DNA of 64,000 bases from Cyrtodaria siliqua. Its lineage: Eukaryota > Mollusca > Bivalvia > Adapedonta > Hiatellidae. Shown one piece after another: positions 57,971 to 64,000 of this stretch (position 1 is the first letter of the stretch; every line of letters starts with the position of its first letter). Under the pieces are notes generated by a model. The model was not told where the DNA came from. It saw only the letters and a list, made by a program, of their open reading frames with translations, and made no database searches. The stretch is taken from positions 62,001-126,000 of the forward strand of contig JAWPHD010006794.1 in assembly GCA_037043455.1 (NCBI GenBank). Reading direction: 5' to 3'. The translations under genes and the position numbers were made by a program.

Positions 57971-58100
57971 GCCCAAAAATAATGTTGCTCTTGCACGCCG
58001 TCATCAGGTGGTGAAATCATACCTAAGTTTGGCTGAATTCTGTTCAGCGGTTTTTGGAAGAGATGCGGTAAACGGACACGACGGAGACGAACAGACGACG
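57960..58100 (+). repeat. fragment of a common dispersed repeat
   Basis: 'ctgttcagcggtttttggaa' with 'aacggacacgacggagacga' and 'acagacgacgaacgga' resembles a class of mollusc repeats with 'gcggttttgg' and 'acggacgacgga' motifs. A 76-codon frame across it is not a credible gene. Confidence 0.4.
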
Positions 58101-58104
58101 AACG

Positions 58105-58785
58105 GAGGCGATTTTGAAAAAGCATGCGACACCGTTAACAAAATAGCTTCAATATGTTACCGCCTTGAACCAGCTACAATTAAGTTTGACATATAAGTCC
58201 AAGACTCTTCCGCATTTCCCTTCAATCTGTTTAAAAGATCCCCCGTATCGTCAATCCTAACTGTACATGCGATCAAGCATCAACATATCATTATAGAATA
58301 ATTTGACTAAATATACAAACCAAAGACAAACTTTCTTTAAATAATATGTTGTGCCAATATAATCCAATATAATCCGAGTAGAATATTAGCTTTTCTAAAT
58401 ATCCTTGTATTTTACCAACGAACCGTTTTACAAATAAAATAGATGTATCGTGTCGGGCTCTGGTCGAGCTGGATTGACGAAGCAGCGAGCTTATGCATCT
58501 ACGTCAAATACATCAAACACATTAGAGTTATGCCAATGATATAACCATTTTAGCTTCGACGTATATAACATTAAAATACGTAGTCATACCGCAACATCAC
58601 ATGGGATTTTGATAAATATTTATACTATTTCATTCTAAGAATCCACATACTCATATACTTCAGTATTTTATTCTGTATTTTGTATATTGCTTTAATAATT
58701 ACCTTTTTTTTCGAATGATGACATAGACTTCTGACAAATAGTATAACATGCAAAGTAGGTGTAAACGTCGAACCTGAAAGAAAAT
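58105..58785. other. non-coding stretch
   Basis: No gene or repeat recognised. A small palindrome 'ccaatataatccaatataatcc' occurs near 58,355. Confidence 0.35.
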
Positions 58786-58789
58786 CTCA

Positions 58790-59030
58790 TCCCAACAAAG
58801 GTACACCTTAAAACAACACAATAACAAGGAACAGAAGCAAAATATGCGACACCACACACATAAAATGGTTGACAATAGGGTAACCGCCTTGGAACGATCA
58901 GTGGCAAAACTGCGGCTGTGAGATTAAACCTGATTCTAGGGTGCACCATAATCTCACGCTTACCCTACTGTCATGAATATACAACGGGATAGTGTAAATA
59001 AGGAATCCCCCGACAAGCTACACCCTCTTA
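58790..59030 (-). repeat. dispersed repeat family A, partial copy (-)
   Basis: 'cacacataaaatggttgaca' with 'atagggtaaccgccttggaa' and 'agggtgcaccataatctcac' are complements of the 4,240-4,360 and 54,690-54,800 blocks. Confidence 0.6.
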
Positions 59031-59339
59031 CAATCTAGGCAGCAGTAGTAGGCAATCAAAGTTAACACAAAGGTGATCATGTATAAACGAATATACAAAT
59101 CAAACATAGAAAGTCAAAAAGCATGTACTCACAGACTTGGAAGAAACCAGAACAACATGAAAATATACCATTAAGACAAGATTGAAGACAACTATTAACG
59201 TTACCGTCCTTTTTATGGTTTAGGTAGATGCCATCATAGGGTCCACTATGTGTCGGGTCATTGTTCAATTAAAGAGGAAAGCATAGTGGCGAACTCTCAA
59301 TATGTCAACCACTAAACTAAATGATCAAAATAGTAGATA

Positions 59340-59640
59340 TAAAAGTTGAACAGGAAATGTAGCATTCAAGGACCACAGTCAACCACAAACACGCATAAAA
59401 ACAAACAACAACTACAAAGATGAATAAAAGGCAAGATATGACAACACAAACATAAAAGGGTTGACAATAGGCCTACCGGCTTGGAACGGTTAGTGGCAAA
59501 AAAGGCCGCTGGAGGTTTAAACCAGGTTCCAGGATGGACCAAACCTCACTCTTACGCTGTTGTCATCCCAATAAAACGGGACAGTGCAAATACCCAGTCA
59601 GGTTATATTCTCTTATAAACAAGACAGCACTAAGAGACAA
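59340..59640 (-). repeat. dispersed repeat family A, well-preserved copy (-)
   Basis: 'aaagttgaacaggaaatgta', 'ccacagtcaaccacaaacac', 'aaaagggttgacaataggcc' and 'gttgtcatcccaataaaacg' cover most of the family in reverse order. The best copy for drawing a consensus. Confidence 0.65.
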
Positions 59641-59761
59641 TATAAGTGGTATAAATAACACATAAATGATCATGTATATATAATATATAAAAACAAACAT
59701 AGAAAGGTACAAAGTACGTCTCTGTAATATGACATGACAGATGTCGATACCAAATCGTATT

Positions 59762-59835
59762 AGGGCATGGGACACCAACAAGGGTCGTAAAGTCGAGTTT
59801 TCTTACATTACAACCTTGTTGATGCACCATGCCCT
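59762..59835. other. long hairpin with about 25-nt arms
   Basis: 'agggcatgggacaccaacaa' followed by 'ggg' pairs with 'ccttgttgatgcaccatgcc' plus 'ct', with a few mismatches in the middle and a loop of about 24 nt. Size and shape fit a pre-miRNA or a tiny foldback element. No known miRNA is claimed. Confidence 0.5.
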
Positions 59836-59989
59836 GTTATCAGTTGTTATCGACCGATTTAATATATATCTGCTGAACGATGTCGATGCCTATATAATTA
59901 TTTTATTATATTCCATCTGCATTTTGTATTTTCTCCGACTTTTCTTTCTTATTCAAAATGAATATTTTCTATTTTAGAGCCCCTTTCAC

Positions 59990-61255
59990 CAAATGTTCAT
60001 GTACCTTGAAGGAGAGTTTTACACTTAACATGAATTAAAACAGCAGACTGTTTGATTTTAGAGAATTTCATGCTTTGAAAAAGGAGTGCGAATGCCCATA
60101 AAAAGTGCAATACCGCATTTCAATATTAGCCCGGAACATTTTTCTGTTATCATAATTTTAGATAAAAACATTCTTCAAAGCTTCAAAGGAAAATGCCGTA
60201 CCAACGCTATAATCTATTTTACGTTGATGAGTATTGAACAGACAATAAATTACGTAATGGTATTGTGAATTGTGTGATTACAGCCTAAAGTATCGCGGTA
60301 GCAGGCTGGCGGCTTTTGTTTCCCGTGAAGTCATCAAGATTTCTCAATTTTATGAAAAATGGTTTTATTGTTTTTGATCTGCTTTTTATTGAATGCAAGG
60401 TTGACTTTCAACTTGCATTCATAGCCATTGCTTTTGGCGCCTCCTCATCGCCCTCTGGCGGATAACCTACATTTTTTCTCATAAATCGAGGCTTCAAGTC
60501 CTACATGTATGCTGATCTAATATAGACGAATGTATTGGATGCTGTAAACAGCTATAATGCAAATAAACAGGTCGAGAAACTCTACGTAAATCTCAGTATG
60601 TATGAGTTGTGGGCGATTTCTTTTTCAAGCGAATTTTTGAAAGGTTTTCTCATCAAGGGAGAAACACGATGTGAGGTCACTTAGTGTTATATTAGGCAAG
60701 TGAAAGTAACAAAACATTCCGGACAAATTGCAACAGCATATTCTTTTTCAATTGTTTCTGAAACAATATATAAATATATGATTAGAAAACAAGAATTGGA
60801 CAATTTTGCTTCAGAAGAAAAACATTGTAGCGTATTTCCAAACTCGGATAATTGCGCTATCCGGTTACTAGTTCATTTACAGTCTTGCCTGTTCGTATTA
60901 CAGTTATTTGTATTTGAAAACTGTATCCTAAATTAATTCCTGTATGCATTTATACATAATACTTTTTCTATTTATGTTTGGATGATTTTATAAGTTAGGT
61001 TGACGAGAAAACGATATGTATAAAAACTATTTTAGTATCAAAATATTTTAGTATCAAAATGAGCAATTGCGTTTCGTCCTCAGTTTCGTACCTCGTTTCG
61101 TCACAATATTTACTAAAAAAAATGTCAGCGTACTTCGCGAAATGTATAGCACTTATTTAATCATAACAGAATACAGTCTTGTATCTTCAAGTTCATGTTT
61201 TCTGCAGTTTCTGCAGTTTCTTTATGATAGTAAAGCTCTGATAGTAGATCTGTTT
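59990..61255. other. non-coding stretch with one compact hairpin
   Basis: No gene recognised. At about 60,390-60,418 'gaatgcaaggttga' and 'tcaacttgcattc' can pair with one bulge around a 3-4 nt loop. 'cgcctcctcatcgccctctg' near 60,439 is GC-richer than the surroundings. Frames of 60-78 codons at 60,086 and 60,700 show no motif. Confidence 0.4.
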
Positions 61256-61260
61256 TACTT

Positions 61261-61751
61261 TTGAAAAAGAACATTTGTTGAATTTGCGAGGACAGACTTG
61301 ACAATGGACACGAAACTGTTATTTTAATGAAGAAATGGTGTGATGGTGTAAATAGAACAAGTATAGCTCGGGGCGACAAGTTATTTGTACGGCCTGTGCA
61401 AAATGGTCATAAAACATGTATAGCTACATATATCAGTCCTAAATAGCAGGGCACAAGAGAAAATGTGAAGCTACTACAGGAAAAGACGACCCGCAACGCA
61501 CGCTTAGGTGTGAGAGATCATTTTCATTTAGGGAAGACTGCCTGTTTTGTGGCAAACCATTAGGGTTAACAAGCTTCGGAAATGAAACCAAATCTATATT
61601 TTCTGTAAGAACCTATGATTTTCAGGAGCGAATAGTGGAAGCATGCGAAAAAAGAAAAGATTCGTGGTCTAATGAGTTAATACCATGTAAAGAGTTTACC
61701 AAAACACTGAGTGTTATGTATTGCTGCATCTTATCTCAAATAAAATTATGA
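61261..61751 (+). pseudogene. decayed Cys-rich (zinc-finger-like) transposon-associated protein
   Basis: Frame 1 (from 61,261): KNIC, a TGA stop at 61,279, then ICEDRLDNGHETVILMKKWC, GVNRTSIARGDKLF and GHKTCIATYISPK, then TAG at 61,447. After a frameshift near 61,455 it continues KRKCEATTGKDDPQR, SFSFREDCLFCGKPLG, VRTYDFQERIVEACEKRKDS and a stop at 61,751. 'C.IC...(x)n..H..C...Y' then 'F.F...C.FCGK......V....F...I...CE.R.D.W' is the layout of a lineage-expanded animal family commonly found beside transposons, which I know only as uncharacterised. Two stops and one shift make it a pseudogene. Next comes a family B transposon end at 61,838. Confidence 0.6.
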
Positions 61752-61837
61752 CGTGAATGTAGAAATATCGGTACTAGTATTTTTCGCATTTAGCCATTAA
61801 TGAACATGCTGAGAATCTCCGTTGGTGAAATAAATAA

Positions 61838-61905
61838 AGTTTAATAACCAGTGTTTTTGAGATACGGGAAATATTTCCCGAGGTAGAGAAATGGCCCCGA
61901 TATAA
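61838..61905 (+). mobile_element. single terminal arm of MITE family B
   Basis: AGTTTAATAACCAGTGTTTT followed by 'gagatacgggaaatatt' and 'gaggtagagaaatggccccg' match the left arm at 14,229-14,300 almost base for base. The other arm is not in the window, perhaps because another element was inserted at 61,910. Confidence 0.8.
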
Positions 61906-61909
61906 TTAA

Positions 61910-62230
61910 GGGGCCGTCACACCATGACGTTCTGGTCAACGTTCTCTGAACATTTCAATCGTTCAATTTTTGAGCGTTCTAGAATGAGGATGACACATCT
62001 GGCGTGTGATTAACGTGTGCCTAACGCATGACTAGCGTGTGTCTAACGCACGAGAAGCGACCAAGTAAGATACCCCTGAAAACCATTAGCGTGTGCTAAC
62101 GTGCCACTGGCGCGCGACGAACGATTTGTCAACGTTAGACGAGCGTGTTGAGCGTGTGACTAACGTGTGAATAACGACAGAATAGCGTTTTGCTGGCGTG
62201 TGATTTTTACGGTCGAACGGGTACAAAACG
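61910..62230 (+). mobile_element. left end of a Harbinger-like transposon, with subterminal repeats
   Basis: 'ggggccgtcacaccatgacg' follows TAA/TTA, the trinucleotide type duplicated by PIF/Harbinger elements. The next 300 bp are dense in short motifs of the form (T)AACGTGTG, TAGCGTGTG and CTAACGC in both orientations, typical of subterminal binding sites and of higher CpG content than the flanks. The MADF gene starts 55 bp further on. The right end and transposase would lie beyond the window. Confidence 0.5.
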
Positions 62231-62284
62231 CTGGAAATTTCATAGTGAATTCAGTTGTTCTTGTGAGTTTGAACAGTCAGCATC

Positions 62285-63991
62285 ATGCCGCCAAGACGAA
62301 AAAAGGGTGGGATGGGGGCTTCTGCTACTAGCGCTGCAAGTAAGAAGAATGCAAAGCCTCTTTCACTAGCAATGTCTTCGGACGAAGAAAAACACCAGGA
62401 GGAAGAGCACATCCGAGAAGTAACGCACCATGTGACACCCCCTGAAGACCCTAAACACCCTGAAAACCTCAATGAGGACGGTCCGACCATAGCAAAGAGA
62501 GGGAAGAAGCAGAGAAAGGATTGCAGGATCCTGGACTGGGCGGTTGAGGATAGTCTGGTGGAGTTTTTCCGCGAAAACGAACTGCTGTGGAACTCACAGA
62601 AGACAGATTACAGGAACAAGGCGAAGAGGCAACGGATACTCGAGGCCAAGGCCACAGAACTGCAGATCAGCGTGGACCACTTGTGGACCTGGTTCAAGTC
62701 CCTCAGGGACATGTTCACAAGGCAAGTATTTACGTTTAAATTTTGGAAAATGCTTCAAGTAATTGCCCTGACTTTAATAATAATGGAATTTATATACTTA
62801 CCATATACCTACCATATACTTATATACTTACCATATTCTTACCGTATGCTTATAATATCTACCAGGTTGGACAAGAAGAAGAGTGGGGATGGCCAGCAAC
62901 AATTGACGGAGTGGGAGACATGGATAAAAGACAAATTTGTATTTTTCCACCGTGCTGTCAACCACCGCTCGAAGCCCGTCAAGAGTGTAAGTACTGATAC
63001 AGATATTGAACTAATCATATAATTATACTTCAATATTGAATAATAAGTAAAAGATAAATGTCTGTACAACTGTTTATTGTCAATTTCCAAACACGCTGTG
63101 TTTACCTGTGTCATTTCGTGTCTTTCTAGTTGAAGGCGATCATAGCCGAAAGTCAGGGCGACCTGGATAAGGCTGAGCGGGCAGCGGCGGAGGAGAGGGT
63201 TGAAGTTGACGAGTTTGATGAGAACGTCACAGAACGTCACCCACCCCAGCCCTGTCGGTGTCCTCCGACATGGCGACCCTCCAGAGGAAGGCCAAGGAGA
63301 GCGGCGACATGCTGACGATGCTGCGTGATCAACTCCCGCCTCCCGAGCCAGTCACCGAAAGGACCACCTACGCCGCCTACGTCAAAAGTGTGCTGCTGGG
63401 GCTGAGTTTAAAGGACTTTCGCCGGGCCCGGAAAGGCATCAACAAGGTCCTGAAGCCTTTCTGCGAGTCGGATTCAACTGACGACGACAGTGAGGTCCGG
63501 TCCAATAGACCCCCCTCCAGACAGCCCTCGATTCAGTCATGGTGAGCTTAATTATTACTATTGCTTTGAATTATAACTAGAATTGGTGCGTAATTAGGCA
63601 ACCCCTCGTATATCCAGACTTGCCTCATTACTAAAATTGACCAATAGCTGGCACGAAAGTTAGTCAAAAGTACAATTAGATCTAGTTAGATCGGTTCAAA
63701 CTTTGATCAAAATCACTCGTCTCCACTCTAGGAAGCCATCTGACCATTTTCATTTTTTAATGTATTTTCAGTGTCACTGGTGACACGACCTCGTCGCAAC
63801 ACCCCTCGAGCAAGAAGCCGTGTCAGAGCCAGGACGAGTGCCAGTCACAGCATGGAGGTTGGCAGCCACCTCCCAGTGAGTGGGGACCACCACCGCCCCA
63901 AGCCATTTCGGTCTTCAACTCCGCGGACTCTGCCTACATGTCCCTGATTCAAGACCAGCAGCTCTGCGAGTCAGGTTATCAGAAATACTGA
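62285..63991 (+). CDS. MADF-domain DNA-binding protein, four exons
   Basis: Exon 1 62,285-62,721 starts MPPRRKKGGMGASATSA and carries a MADF (Myb/SANT-like) domain: DWAVEDSLVEFFRENELLWN, ILEAKATELQISVDHLWTWF. The first intron uses a GC donor (aag|gcaagt) and acceptor taccag at 62,865. Exon 2 62,866-62,986 (LDKKKSGDGQQQLTEWETWI, FFHRAVNHRSKPVKS) ends at gtaagt. Exon 3 63,130-63,541 begins LKAIIAESQGDLDKAERAAA and later shows a BESS-like YAAYVKSVLLGLSLKDFRRA, but the two halves are one base out of frame between about 63,205 and 63,258, next to a 10-bp tandem duplication (gaacgtcaca). Exon 4 63,772-63,991 joins in phase and ends SAYMSLIQDQQLCESGYQKY. MADF proteins bind DNA and are the usual second gene of Harbinger-type elements; the upstream transposon end supports this. 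A host gene is the alternative. Confidence 0.65.
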
Positions 63992-64000
63992 CTATACTAC

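Overview
The window is AT-rich eukaryotic DNA from an animal genome, with introns, long non-coding stretches and many transposon-derived repeats. The repeat types suggest a mollusc, most likely a bivalve: an L1/Tx1-type LINE, a Penelope-like GIY-YIG fragment, animal EnSpm-type proteins, several palindromic MITE families, tRNA-derived SINEs and many minisatellites. This is inference from remembered repeat families, not a database result. I see no complete, ordinary host gene; the window reads as an intergenic or intronic transposon graveyard with a few exon-like remnants.

Layout. 1-9 kb: AT-rich DNA, a dispersed repeat family (copies near 4.2, 5.3, 6.4 and 8.6 kb) and a possible chitin-binding exon relic. 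9.2-12.2 kb: two blocks of a 'caggtcaatatacgat' minisatellite around a 749-bp CpG-rich foldback element with long inverted arms and a 6-bp target duplication, then a tRNA-derived SINE. 14-21.4 kb: MITEs, SINE-like repeats and a weak spliced-gene candidate on the minus strand. 21,500-38,603: one large (17.1 kb) EnSpm/CACTA-like DNA transposon with CACTG termini, a 3-bp duplication and an 85/86-bp tandem array next to each end. It holds a broken minus-strand transposase, a divergent plus-strand accessory gene whose best exons join in phase, a 1.9-kb 42-bp minisatellite and at least six nested elements. 40.5-42.6 kb: 43-bp and 27-bp minisatellites. 42.9-44.7 kb: two minus-strand pieces that read like parts of a globin, separated by a SINE-like repeat and a MITE. 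46.6-52.7 kb: a nearly full-length LINE bounded by a 9-bp duplication and inserted beside a Penelope-like remnant (52.7-53.1 kb). The LINE is inactive as sequenced: a stop codon in the endonuclease and FADN in place of FADD in the reverse transcriptase. A hammerhead-ribozyme-like fold lies at its 5' edge on the minus strand. 54-61 kb: second copies of several families, a 1-kb foldback with (CAT)n and (ATG)n arms, and long hairpins. 61.2-64 kb: a decayed zinc-finger-like gene, two transposon ends and a spliced MADF-domain gene that is probably the accessory gene of a Harbinger-like element continuing to the right.

How the parts relate. The EnSpm-like element shows the family design: two divergent genes between terminal inverted repeats and subterminal repeat arrays that probably bind transposase. 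Its transposase is frameshifted and cut short by the minisatellite, so it could move only with help from another copy. All names rest on motif reading by eye.
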